From contig NZ_CP009435.1 of NCBI RefSeq assembly GCF_000960995.1, positions 124,001-188,000 on the forward strand: 64,000 nt of DNA, written 5' to 3'. Below, piece after piece: positions 56,596-64,000 of this stretch (position 1 is its first letter; each line of letters opens with the position of its first letter). The translations under genes were made by a program, and so were the position numbers. Source of the stretch: Burkholderia glumae LMG 2196 = ATCC 33617. Lineage in GTDB: Bacteria; Pseudomonadota; Gammaproteobacteria; Burkholderiales; Burkholderiaceae. The notes beneath the pieces were generated by a model, which was given only the letters and a program-made list of their open reading frames with translations, was not told the DNA's origin and ran no database searches.

Positions 56596-57481
56596 CCTTC
56601 ACCTTCGCATTCAGCGTGATCGACGCGCACCGCGCGAACTGGTCGAACTCGCATTCGACGTCGGCAGCCGGGGCCGTCAGCTCGACCCGAACGACACCCG
56701 ACGACTTCGGATGCAGCGCCCCGGTGATCGCCGAGCGCGGCATGCCATTGCGCAGTCGGGCGCCATCGTTGACCGCAATATCGAGATCGAAGCGACGTGC
56801 GGCGATCACGACGTCAGGATCAGGGCCGCGACCGACGTAGATGTCCGCCACGATCGAGTAGTCGACCGGCCGAGCGGGCAGCACTTGCACCGTGTCGTTC
56901 AGCGGGCGCCGATCCTCGGGCGTCAGGGCATGTTGAACCACATCGAGCAGCGCGGCACTTGGCACCCCACCGTTCGATTGCGACTTCACGACCACGCGGA
57001 CGACGCCCGGCACACCGCGATCGACCCGCACGTCCGCAACGTCGGCCGATGCGTTGAGCGCAATCGACCGATACGAACCCGCCGGCCCGGCCGTCGTCGC
57101 CTGCTCGATCGCCATCTGCGTGCGAAGGCGCAGGCGATCGTCTTTCTCGTAGGTCACGGGAACCGGCGGATGCGCATCGGGATCGCCGGGATCGACGATC
57201 TCTTTCTTGATGTTCCAAAGCGCGGCGAGATGTTCGAGATCAGCCCCGGTCGCGCAGGCGAGCAGAACAGCCCGCCCGCAATCATTGATACGCGCTCGAT
57301 ATCGAACCTCGTCGTACGCCGCCAACTCCAGCAGCTTGACCACCGGGTCCGATTCGAGCGCCGCAGTCCAATCCGGGTAGATGCCTTTGAAATGAGCCAG
57401 CTTCAGCTGATAGGCAGCCTCGAAATCGAGCGTTTCAACGAGATCCGGCGGATCCATCGCCGAGAGATCGATCATGGTCAT
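56585..57481 (-). CDS. baseplate assembly protein J
   Basis: 298 residues: DLVETLDFEAAYQLKLAHFKGIYPDWTAALESDPVVKLLELAAYDEVRYRARIND is the start of P2 gpJ, with VRVDRGVPGVVRVVVKSQSNGGVPS and ALTPEDRRPLNDTVQVLPARPVDY in the middle. Baseplate wedge component. Overlaps gene W by ATGA-type junction. Confidence 0.93.
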   Translation of the reverse strand: MTMIDLSAMDPPDLVETLDFEAAYQLKLAHFKGIYPDWTAALESDPVVKLLELAAYDEVRYRARINDCGRAVLLACATGADLEHLAALWNIKKEIVDPGDPDAHPPVPVTYEKDDRLRLRTQMAIEQATTAGPAGSYRSIALNASADVADVRVDRGVPGVVRVVVKSQSNGGVPSAALLDVVQHALTPEDRRPLNDTVQVLPARPVDYSIVADIYVGRGPDPDVVIAARRFDLDIAVNDGARLRNGMPRSAITGALHPKSSGVVRVELTAPAADVECEFDQFARCASITLNAKVKDDD

Positions 57482-57810
57482 ACCGTCACCTCGAACACGA
57501 CATCGCCATCGTCATAACGACCGGCAATGAGGAAAGTTACTTTGCCGTCGACAACCGACTGCACCGCGACCCGATCCAGCTTGATACGCGGCTCCCACCG
57601 TCCGATCGCGCCGGCCGCCTCGGCCTGGACGGCCGAGATCCAACCGCGCGTCACGGGCAAGTCAACCATGGCCGGGAGATCGGAGCCGTATTCCGGCCGC
57701 TGCCGTCGCGTGCCCTTGCGCGTGCTCAGGATGTCGCCGATGCTCTGCACCAGGTGTTCGACGCCGCTGATCAGCCGCCCTGAGCGGCGGCACATCCCGA
57801 CCAGGGTCAT
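57478..57810 (-). CDS. baseplate protein W (GPW/gp25 family)
   Basis: 110 residues: VEHLVQSIGDILSTRKGTRRQRPEYGSDLPAMVDLPV is the conserved gp25-like core with the EYGSDL motif. Baseplate wedge component shared with T6SS TssE. Start ATG 57810 overlaps the stop of the small gene upstream. Confidence 0.92.
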   Translation of the reverse strand: MTLVGMCRRSGRLISGVEHLVQSIGDILSTRKGTRRQRPEYGSDLPAMVDLPVTRGWISAVQAEAAGAIGRWEPRIKLDRVAVQSVVDGKVTFLIAGRYDDGDVVFEVTV

Positions 57811-58004
57811 CGTGACTGCTCCTTCGCCGGGATCCGCGTGAAACTCGGATTCGACTCCAGATAGGCGACGTGCTCGGGCGCCGTCACCTCGGCCTTTCCG
57901 GCGAGCACCGGAATGAAGGAGCCGTCAGGAAACACCACGACGCGGCTGCGATACTCGGTATCGACGAACACGACCGGCACCGAAACGTCTACCTGTTTCG
58001 ACAT
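57807..58004 (-). CDS. small phage protein, unknown function
   Basis: 65 residues from ATG 58004 (GGAG six bases upstream). SVPVVFVDTEYRSRVVVFPDGSFIPVLAGKAEVTAPEHVAYLESNPSF reads as a compact beta protein. Its stop overlaps the W start. Found at this position in related Burkholderia tails, role unknown. Confidence 0.65.
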   Translation of the reverse strand: MSKQVDVSVPVVFVDTEYRSRVVVFPDGSFIPVLAGKAEVTAPEHVAYLESNPSFTRIPAKEQSR

Positions 58005-58021
58005 ATGCATCTCCAGAAATG

Positions 58022-58043
58022 AAAAACCCCGCACTAGGCGGGG
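58022..58043 (-). terminator. Rho-independent terminator after the membrane-protein gene
   Basis: Minus-strand CCCCGC/GCGGGG stem with a 5-base loop and a run of five T. It closes the 58072-58809 gene as its own transcription unit within the tail operon. Confidence 0.8.
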
Positions 58044-58071
58044 CAAGTAACTTTGCGGTGGGCACTTCGAA

Positions 58072-58809
58072 TCAACGAGGAAGCGCTCGATCCGCTGTTC
58101 GCATTTCGATCCCATCCATCGGTATTTGACGAGTGTTACCGTCGTAGTACAGCGCAATACGCGTAGGGGATTGCGCAATCACATAGCCACGGGCCACCTC
58201 CTGACCGTTCTTAACGAGGATTTGACAACGCTCCTCCGATTTTGCGCAACCACGATCTAAATCATGCTTGTAGTCGGAAGCAATACTATTACCGACCGCC
58301 TCGCCAATACCCGACGGTATCGCAAGCACCACTGGAATTGCCCAACTCAAAACAAAAAAAGTACTGGCGCCGAATACCCACCAAAATACGAAACTGAGAT
58401 AGCGCAAAAAAAGTGGTGAAATTGTGTACGACCTAGGAGTACCATCTTTTCGAAATCGCAAACGAGCAGCAAGCCACGTTGCCCCCTTCTCAAAGAGCAC
58501 CCAGACGGCAATGTATGCCAACAGACCCAAAATCATCCAGAGCAACCGTTCCCAATTTTCTCCAAGCCATTTCTGAACCGCTATCGATGCATTCAACCCT
58601 CCCCACACCGATAATATTAGATGCCTGGATTTATCTATTGGAAACGCTTCAGCCTCGATCCAAAATTGCTTCATGAATGCTTTGTAATATGCATCCCCGG
58701 ATGAGTATGCAATACCCAACAACAACAATCCAATGACAGACGCGATTACTGGCCACGGCCAGTCTCGCAGACGCATGTACTCTGATTTCTTCTCTTCGAC
58801 AGTACTCAT
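58072..58809 (-). CDS. membrane protein inserted in the tail operon (moron candidate)
   Basis: 245 residues with three to four membrane helices: about 18-36 (WPVIASVIGLLLLGIAY), 88-107 (LLWMILGLLAYIAVWVLF) and a long region 132-168 (YLSFVFWWVFGASTFFVLSW, then AIPVVLAIPSG). A soluble C-terminal part (about 180-245) has two Cys (GCAKSEERCQILV) and a beta-rich end. I do not recognise it. It splits genes V and W, has lower GC than its neighbours, an AT-rich 105-bp leader and its own terminator: the signs of a moron expressed in the lysogen. Superinfection exclusion or defence is possible but unproven. Confidence 0.65.
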   Translation of the reverse strand: MSTVEEKKSEYMRLRDWPWPVIASVIGLLLLGIAYSSGDAYYKAFMKQFWIEAEAFPIDKSRHLILSVWGGLNASIAVQKWLGENWERLLWMILGLLAYIAVWVLFEKGATWLAARLRFRKDGTPRSYTISPLFLRYLSFVFWWVFGASTFFVLSWAIPVVLAIPSGIGEAVGNSIASDYKHDLDRGCAKSEERCQILVKNGQEVARGYVIAQSPTRIALYYDGNTRQIPMDGIEMRTADRALPR

Positions 58810-58914
58810 CTATAGGCCCTCATTGTTATGACGTATCTTTGCGCGACACTCAGCCGCGCGAGGAACATACACAACAATTGAAAGTTCGATAGCTGTCGAA
58901 AACTACAGATTCCA

Positions 58915-59595
58915 TCAAACCGGTGGACTCACAAGCTCACCGTCCCCCTGCTCGCGGTGCTGGTGCCCGTGAACTGACGTGCCAGCTGCAACGACATCCG
59001 CCGTAAATTCCGCACCGCCGTCGACCTTCACCGCTACGCCCTGCCCGTCTCCCGGCCGTCCCTGCATGCCGCCGTTGAAGGTCAGCAGCCGCTCCGTCGT
59101 CGTGTTGCCCGTGAATGTCGAATCCGGCACTTCGGCGAGTAGCTTGTCGCTCCGGAGCGTAGCACCATCAGCCCGAAGCTCGAACTCGGTTGAGCCGATG
59201 CGAAACAGGATCCGGCCACCGGCCGGCACCGACAGCGTGTAGTCGTGCGTTGCATGGTTGTATTGCTCGAACGCCCCATCGGGATAATCGATGGCCGTCT
59301 CATCCGGGCTCGTCCGGCCAGCACCGCCGTGCTGATCCGTGTAGTAGCCGGGCGCGACGAAGGCTGCCGCCAGATCGCCGGACGGCGCCCACAAAGCGAC
59401 CTCCTCGTCGCGGGAGGGAGGACGCCACTGGCGAACCGCACCGGCCGCGCCGGCTTGCCATTTCAGCCAGTCGCTTACCCAATCGCCGATGCGCACCTTC
59501 ACGCGCGGCGGATCGTAGGTCACCGCCTCCACGATGGCCGACTGCGTCAGGCACGCCATGCGGCGATCCATTTCGCCCAGCTCGTAGTCGCTCAC
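58915..59595 (-). CDS. baseplate assembly protein V (spike)
   Basis: 226 residues: ESAIVEAVTYDPPRVKVRIGDWVSDWLKWQAGAAGAVRQWRPPSRDEEVALWAPSGDLAAAFV is the OB fold of P2 gpV, and the C-terminal part is a beta-helix spike ending HGHQHREQGDGELVSPPV, with an HxH iron-site motif. It punctures the cell envelope. Confidence 0.92.
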   Translation of the reverse strand: MSDYELGEMDRRMACLTQSAIVEAVTYDPPRVKVRIGDWVSDWLKWQAGAAGAVRQWRPPSRDEEVALWAPSGDLAAAFVAPGYYTDQHGGAGRTSPDETAIDYPDGAFEQYNHATHDYTLSVPAGGRILFRIGSTEFELRADGATLRSDKLLAEVPDSTFTGNTTTERLLTFNGGMQGRPGDGQGVAVKVDGGAEFTADVVAAGTSVHGHQHREQGDGELVSPPV

Positions 59596-60122
59596 TGTCG
59601 CCCCTCCTCTGCGATTGCCACGTTGACGTAGTCGCCTTGATGCTCAGTTCCTGTCTCCGGGTAGACGCCCCAGCGGATCTCCCGGCCCTGCGGTGGCGGC
59701 TCGACTATCTCGCCCAGGTCGAATTCATGCACCCACTCGACCAGCCACACCAGATAGGTATCGAGATCCGGCCGGAACGGGTCTTCGGCCGCCGATCCGA
59801 TCTGCTTGCCCGGCGTGATCGGCAATCCCCAGGTCTCTCCGTGAACGGCTCGCAGCACGCGGGCGGACAGCTCGCGCACGAGGATGTCCGCGCCGGGGAC
59901 CAGCGGATCGACGACGATGCGAGCCTGCATCCGCCCGATCAACGGCACGCGGCCCGTGCCGTCGTCGTGCCCTGGTTCCAGCTCGGCCAGCTCGATCGCC
60001 ACCAGCGGCGTCTCGATCGACTTCCCGATCCCCGGATAAGCAAGCACCCGGTCGAGCCCCACGAGCCGGGCACGCAGCCCGGTTTCTATCGCGTCGTGCA
60101 GTTGCTTGAGGTTATCGAGCAC
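59592..60122 (-). CDS. phage tail-module protein, unknown
   Basis: About 176 residues from GTG 60122 (VLDNLKQLHDAIETGLRARLVGLDRVLAYPGI). ETPLVAIELAELEPGHDDGTGRVPLIGRMQARIVVDP and VRELSARVLRAVHGETWG resemble small tail-completion proteins found between gpZ-like and gpV genes in Burkholderia prophages. It overlaps V by ATGA and Z by 11 bases. Confidence 0.7.
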   Translation of the reverse strand: MLDNLKQLHDAIETGLRARLVGLDRVLAYPGIGKSIETPLVAIELAELEPGHDDGTGRVPLIGRMQARIVVDPLVPGADILVRELSARVLRAVHGETWGLPITPGKQIGSAAEDPFRPDLDTYLVWLVEWVHEFDLGEIVEPPPQGREIRWGVYPETGTEHQGDYVNVAIAEEGRQ

Positions 60123-60642
60123 GGCCCACCGCCTTCTGGATTTCGTAGTTGACCTCCTGCCGCAGTACCGCCAGCAGTCTTTGCTCGCACGCTCGGGCAG
60201 CCCGACGAAAGGCCGGATCTCCCTCATGCGCCCAATCGAACCTCACCACCTCGATCGGCGTGCGCCCCTTGCCGGTTCGGCGGAACACGGGACCGTCCGG
60301 CGCCTTCCCCGTCATGCGCCAGGCGCCCTCGAACAGCGTCTTGCCGGCGCGAATGCCCTTGCGCGTCCGACGCACGGCGCCGAGCCGGTGTGCCCCGATC
60401 GGATTGAGGCCGAGCCACACCTTCCCGCTATCGGCAGACCGCATGTAGAAATACGTCCGCTGTCGGATCACCTTCTGCTGTATACCCGTTGCGCGGCCGA
60501 CATCTTTCGCCGTCTGGCTCTTGATCCAGGCCGCTGTCTTCCGGAGCGTTCGCCGCCATGCCGACTGCATCGCGGCAGGCGGCAGAGCGGCGAGCGCTTC
60601 GAGCGCCCCCTTCACGTCGATTTCGACTTTCAGCAGGTCCAT
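60112..60642 (-). CDS. minor tail protein Z-like
   Basis: 176 residues: MDLLKVEIDVKGALEALAALPPAAMQSAWRRTLRKTAAWIKSQTAK, then GIQQKVIRQRTYFYM and LNPIGAHRLGAVRRTRKGIRAG, fits the lambda gpZ-like (prophage minor tail protein Z) family, with a basic central part. Probably joins head and tail. Confidence 0.78.
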   Translation of the reverse strand: MDLLKVEIDVKGALEALAALPPAAMQSAWRRTLRKTAAWIKSQTAKDVGRATGIQQKVIRQRTYFYMRSADSGKVWLGLNPIGAHRLGAVRRTRKGIRAGKTLFEGAWRMTGKAPDGPVFRRTGKGRTPIEVVRFDWAHEGDPAFRRAARACEQRLLAVLRQEVNYEIQKAVGRAR

Positions 60643-60645
60643 GCG

Positions 60646-60936
60646 TTACCCCAAGATCAAGACCGTCCACCCCGTGCCGTCCGGCTGCAGTTCATGAACG
60701 CGGTAGCGGTTCCCGCCGGCCACGACGATGCTACCGACCTTGACGACCGCGGCATCGGCATCCGTGATGTGCAGGACAGGCGCCACCAGCTGCGTGCGCC
60801 GTGAGCCGAGATCCGGCCCAAGCCACGGCGCCGCGAACATGCCCTGCACCGGCTTGCCGTCGATCGTGACGTCGTCGTCGGCCAGATCGCGCTTCACGGC
60901 GGCATCGACGTCCGCCATCAGATCGCGGAACCGCAT
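60646..60936 (-). CDS. head-tail joining protein (lambda FII-like)
   Basis: 96 residues directly after the capsid gene: MRFRDLMADVDAAVKRDLADDDVTIDGKPVQGMFAAPW and LHITDADAAVVKVGSIVVAGGNRYRVHELQPDG match small head-tail attachment proteins. Position and length agree with lambda FII. Confidence 0.72.
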   Translation of the reverse strand: MRFRDLMADVDAAVKRDLADDDVTIDGKPVQGMFAAPWLGPDLGSRRTQLVAPVLHITDADAAVVKVGSIVVAGGNRYRVHELQPDGTGWTVLILG

Positions 60937-60937
60937 C

Positions 60938-61933
60938 TCAAGCCTTCAGCTTGATCAGCGCCTTCGGGCGCGTGCAGAGATGGATCGGGTTCGACTGCGC
61001 CTCGATGTCGATCCCCTTGCCGAACGGCGCCAGCTCCTGCTTCGCGTAGTACGGCAGGCCCGTCGTATTGACCGCCTCGACGTAGTCGGCCGGCGCGAAG
61101 CGCGAGATGAACAGGTCGGGCACCCCTTCCGGCACGGCATGCGCTTCGTCGTCGGCCACGTAGCCGACGTCGCCGACACGCCCGCGATACCGCTCGAACG
61201 TGCAGCCGCCGAAGTCGAGCGCATCACGCGCGTCACCGCGCAGTGCCGCCGCCATGCTCGTCGCAAGGTAGGTTTCCTTCACCGTCTTCGCGACAATCAG
61301 CTTGTTCCAGAAGGTCCTGCCGCACAACACGCGCACGCCCGTGTAGGTCATCGCGCCGAGCGCGTCCTCGATCGCGTCCTGCACCTCGCTGCACTTCGTG
61401 CGGATCTCGGTCTCGGGTTTGTCCAGTTCGAAGCCGATCACCGTCTGCTTGATGCCGAAATACTTCAGCAGATCGATCAGCACGGTTTTGCCGTCCGCGT
61501 CGAGCACGGCGCCCTTGATCGCGCCAATGCGATGGAACTCGTGCGTGGCGTCCAGTTGGCGCCGGAGCTTGGCGAGGCGCCGATTCACGACCGTCTACAG
61601 CGCCTCCAGCTCGCTTTCGGAACCGAACGCACGCAGGTTCTGCACCTCGTCGGCCGCGATGTAGCCGCGCTGCGGCAGGTGGACCGTGTTGAACGGGATC
61701 ATGCTGCGCTTGCTGCCACCGACCACTGGGGCGGGCGATCCGCGCTGGCCGGCCGGCACGAGCGCGAGCGTATCGCCGTCGCGCTCGATCTGGACCGTCG
61801 TCGTGGTGATACCGTCTTCCTCGAACAGCCCGAGCGTGCCGACGCGGCCCGGCACCGCTGGCTGATCGTTGATTGCCGCCGTGAGCGACGAAAGCGAGAA
61901 AGCGTCGTCTTGAAACAGGGCGATATCCGCCAT
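60938..61933 (-). pseudogene. major capsid protein E (lambda type), interrupted by an in-frame TAG
   Basis: 331 codons. The N-terminal part (ADIALFQDDAFSLSSLTAAIND, GSKRSMIPFNTVHLPQRGYIAADEVQNLRAFG) ends at TAG 61595-61597. The same frame continues TVVNRRLAKLRRQLDATHEFHRIGAIKG and on to the normal end (YYAKQELAPFGKGIDIEAQSNPIHLCTRPKAL). A CAG (Gln) to TAG change explains it, since capsid homologues read through here. No head can form unless the codon is suppressed. A restart at GTG 61588 would lack the N-terminal third. Confidence 0.88.
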
Positions 61934-61956
61934 ACAACCTCCAACCTGGAAATGGA

Positions 61957-61986
61957 AAAGAAAAAGGCCACGCATTGCGTGGCCTT
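61957..61986 (-). terminator. strong hairpin between decoration and capsid genes
   Basis: A 10-bp perfect stem AAGGCCACGC/GCGTGGCCTT with a 3-base loop, followed on the minus strand by a T-rich tract (TTTTTCTTTTCC). It may attenuate transcription or set the decoration:capsid ratio. Confidence 0.65.
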
Positions 61987-62009
61987 CGTGAGCCTGTCTT
62001 GCCTCTCGA

Positions 62010-62354
62010 TCAGCGGACGATCACGTGGCGATCCGCGAGATCGGTACGCCCCGCCGCATCCAGGCCCGTCAGCAAGCCACCCACGACCTCGGCGAGTCGG
62101 ACGATGGCCGTCGCCGGCCGCGCTTCGTCGGACGCCGCCAGCGGCGCGTAGAGCACCGCGCCCGCGACTTCCGCGCCGTCCTCGGCCTTGTTGTCGTACG
62201 GGGCATATTCGCCCGTGTTCGTCACGCCGAGCACCTGACCGGCGGGCAGCGCCGGCCCGGCCTTGACGACGATCTGCTCGCGAGAGATTTGGCCGTTGCC
62301 TTCGGACACCAGAAATTCGGCCGGGAGAATGCCCTGTTCCTTCACAATCGACAT
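62010..62354 (-). CDS. head decoration protein (lambda gpD-like)
   Basis: 114 residues from ATG 62354: GNGQISREQIVVKAGPALPAGQVLGVT and EVAGAVLYAPLAASDEARPATAIVRLAEV are the HDPD-family pattern. It trims the capsid surface and stabilises the filled head. Confidence 0.9.
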   Translation of the reverse strand: MSIVKEQGILPAEFLVSEGNGQISREQIVVKAGPALPAGQVLGVTNTGEYAPYDNKAEDGAEVAGAVLYAPLAASDEARPATAIVRLAEVVGGLLTGLDAAGRTDLADRHVIVR

Positions 62355-62383
62355 GGTTTGCCCCTCCTCATGGGACGTCAAAG

Positions 62384-63484
62384 TTACTTTCCGCCGCTAC
62401 GGCGGGCTGCGTAGATGGAGGCCGCACGCGGCGCGTTTGCGGCGATCACCGGCTCGCTCGGGCTGCTCGGCGTCTGCCTGGGATTGATATGCGCCTGGGA
62501 TGCCGTCACGCGCTCATAGAGCCGCGCGCGAACTTGATCCGGGCTCAGACCGTCCGACACGAACCCGGCCGTCAGCTCGGTCAGGTTGGCCGCTAGACAG
62601 ATGCCTGCGATGTCTTGCGCGGTGCGAATCGCCGCGTCCACCGTTGCGCGATCCCGCAGACCCGTCGCGAGCACGATGCCCTCAGCGCAGTGCTCGATCC
62701 GCGCGTCGCGGCACGACGCGTACACATGCGAGGCCAGCGCCGCGACATTCGGCGCCTGCGGCGGCGCAGGCGGATCTTGCGGGGCCGGCGGATCGACAGG
62801 ATCCACGGGCGGATCGACAGGCGGATTCGGCGGCGCCTCGGGCTCGCCATCGACCAGGGCGCGGACCTGCTCGGGCATCGCCGCGAACCGCGCGACGAGC
62901 GGCTGGGCGCCGGCGTACGCCGCAATCCGAATCGGTTCCTCGATCGCGTCGCAGAATCCCAGCTCGACGGCTTGCGCCGCCGTCAGCCAGGTCTCGACGT
63001 CCATCAGCTCGCGCACCTTGTCCTCGGTCTGTCCGCTGCGCTCGGCGTACGCCGTCAGCATGTTCGCGCTCGTGCTGCCCAGCAGATCCGCCAACCGGCG
63101 CAATTCGCCCTCGTCGCCCGCCGCGAGCGTATGCGGGTTATGGATCATCAGCATCGCGTTGGATGGCATCACGATCTGGCTGCACCCCATCAACAGCAGC
63201 GATGCGGCCGACGCGGCGATGCCGTCGACGCGCCCCGTCGTCTTGCCGGGGTAGCGCCGCAGCAGGTTGTAGATCGTGAAGGCATCAAACACGTCGCCGC
63301 CCATCGAGTTGACCGCAACGACGATCGATGCCGCCGACGAGCCGACCTCGTCGAGCCGTGCCGCGAACTGCTCGGCGTCCGTGCCCCAGAAACCGATGTC
63401 GCCATAGATCCGGATCTCGACGTCGTTACCGCCATCCGCGTTCGCCTGCGCGCGGATGTCCCACCACTTCTTTTTGCCTTTCAT
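62384..63484 (-). CDS. head maturation protease, ClpP-like (lambda C-like), with scaffold-like tail
   Basis: 366 residues. The N-terminal about 205 form a ClpP/S49-like protease: VVAVNSMGGDVFDAFTIYN, the Ser in VDGIAASAASLLLMG and the His in MLMIHNPHT. A proline-rich linker (about 220-250: PPNPPVDPPVDPVDPPAP) leads to a helical C-terminal part (about 255-366) that may be the scaffold (Nu3-like). It cleaves scaffold and portal tails during head maturation. Confidence 0.9.
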   Translation of the reverse strand: MKGKKKWWDIRAQANADGGNDVEIRIYGDIGFWGTDAEQFAARLDEVGSSAASIVVAVNSMGGDVFDAFTIYNLLRRYPGKTTGRVDGIAASAASLLLMGCSQIVMPSNAMLMIHNPHTLAAGDEGELRRLADLLGSTSANMLTAYAERSGQTEDKVRELMDVETWLTAAQAVELGFCDAIEEPIRIAAYAGAQPLVARFAAMPEQVRALVDGEPEAPPNPPVDPPVDPVDPPAPQDPPAPPQAPNVAALASHVYASCRDARIEHCAEGIVLATGLRDRATVDAAIRTAQDIAGICLAANLTELTAGFVSDGLSPDQVRARLYERVTASQAHINPRQTPSSPSEPVIAANAPRAASIYAARRSGGK

Positions 63485-64000
63485 TCGTCATCCCCATTCG
63501 AATTGCTGCTCGTGTCCTCGACCGGCACCAGCGTGTCGTAGCGCAGCCCGAGCCGCTGCTCGCGTGCAAGGTCCGCCGCGTTCTCGTTGTCCACCTGCTC
63601 CGGATCGTCGCCTCGCGCGAGCACGGCGCCCGACCGGCTCGCCAAGCCTGAGCGGATCTCCATGCGCTTGGCCGTGACGTCCTGCACCGGATGGATGTAT
63701 GGCCATCCTTGCGGCACCCATCGCACCCGGAAGTAGTCCCGGCGCCTGCGGTAGTAGTCCGGCATCGACATGGCCCCCGACAGCGCGCACGCGTCGACCC
63801 ACCAGCGCCAGACCGGACGGCAGAACTGGTGAATGAAGACGTTCCACTGGATCTGCTCGACCGCCCGCCGGAATTCGTTCAGGATCACCCGCAGCACTCG
63901 ATCGCTGACGTCGCGCAGATCGCCCGTCAGCACCTCATAGGGCATGCCGACCGAGGCCGCCGCCGCCATCAATTGCTGCCGCATGAAGGGCGCGTAGTCG
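63481..64000 (-). CDS. phage portal protein (lambda B-like), C-terminal part
   Basis: The frame is open to the right edge, so the start lies outside. Visible C-terminal 172 residues: MRQQLMAAAASVGMPYEVLTGDLRDVSDRVLRVILNEFRRAVEQIQW and YFRVRWVPQGWPYIHPVQDVTAKRMEIRSGLASRSGAVLARGDDPEQVDNENAADLARE are characteristic of lambda-family portals. It forms the dodecameric DNA channel of the head. It overlaps the protease gene by 4 bases. Confidence 0.92.
   Translation of the reverse strand, partial: DYAPFMRQQLMAAAASVGMPYEVLTGDLRDVSDRVLRVILNEFRRAVEQIQWNVFIHQFCRPVWRWWVDACALSGAMSMPDYYRRRRDYFRVRWVPQGWPYIHPVQDVTAKRMEIRSGLASRSGAVLARGDDPEQVDNENAADLAREQRLGLRYDTLVPVEDTSSNSNGDDE

Larger units (their letters stand above)
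37099..64000 (-). mobile_element. prophage with lambda-type head and P2-type tail, partial and probably defective
   Basis: All structural genes run right to left: portal (cut by the window edge), protease, decoration, capsid, joining, tail V-W-J-I-H-G, FI-FII-E-T-U-X-D, lysis, dam. Three terminator hairpins divide it. Integrase, repressor, replication and terminase genes are not in the window and must lie beyond 64000. Nonsense in the capsid gene and three insertions in dam argue that it no longer makes phage. Confidence 0.85.

Noticed and set aside
60938..61975. Two separate genes in place of the capsid gene
   Set aside because: Both parts lie in the same frame and match consecutive parts of one capsid protein; the TAG is best read as a mutation.

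Overview
The window looks like a piece of a high-GC betaproteobacterial chromosome, most likely Burkholderia (inferred from codon use, the conserved genes and the phage type; species not determined). It has two parts. Positions 1 to about 28,400 are ordinary, densely coded, GC-rich chromosome. From about 28,420 to the right edge the sequence is accessory: base composition drops and becomes patchy, and the content is defence genes, a toxin cassette, insertion sequences and a prophage.

Chromosomal part: the 3' end of a VWA-domain gene whose TAA stop codon is the target of an IS5-family insertion (628-1541); a BenE-type benzoate transporter; transaldolase; a VOC protein; a spermidine-synthase-like protein; a heat-shock operon htpG-ubiC-DNA glycosylase with a textbook sigma-32 promoter; a MocR regulator divergent from a VOC/EamA/aminotransferase/RidA/PhzF amino-acid operon; a GGDEF-EAL protein; ChrA; a CopD-like protein; parC, parE; an Uup-type ABC-F ATPase; and a DUF4399 protein. 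A tRNA-like 5' half at 28,415 marks the composition change and may be an old attachment site.

Accessory left part (28.5-37.0 kb): a three-gene overlapping operon (29,256-32,699) of a restriction-endonuclease-like effector, a small winged-helix-like middle protein and a Rad50/SMC-like ABC ATPase with a CPTC zinc hook. This matches the architecture of ABC three-component (ABC-3C)/Lamassu-type anti-phage systems. A consensus-like promoter and, further upstream, a near-perfect LexA box precede it. Next come a DUF3223 gene, a membrane-anchored unknown, and a type VI secretion cargo cassette: PAAR, DUF4123 chaperone, small unknown, Tox-REase-5 nuclease toxin and Imm52 immunity protein.

Prophage (about 37.1 kb to beyond 64.0 kb, transcribed right to left): lambda-type head genes (portal, ClpP-like protease, decoration protein, major capsid protein E, head-tail joining) joined to a P2-type contractile tail (V, W, J, I, H, G, FI, FII, E/E', T, U, X, D), then lysis genes and a DNA adenine methylase (dam). 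Integrase, repressor and terminase are not in the window. The phage is probably defective. The major capsid gene carries an in-frame TAG (61,595-61,597). The dam gene is cut into three pieces by an IS66 element (which itself holds a second, nested IS66) and by an IS481-like element. Removing the elements and one copy of each target duplication restores an exact 261-codon dam frame. A 245-residue membrane protein with its own terminator sits in the tail operon as a lysogenic-conversion (moron) candidate.
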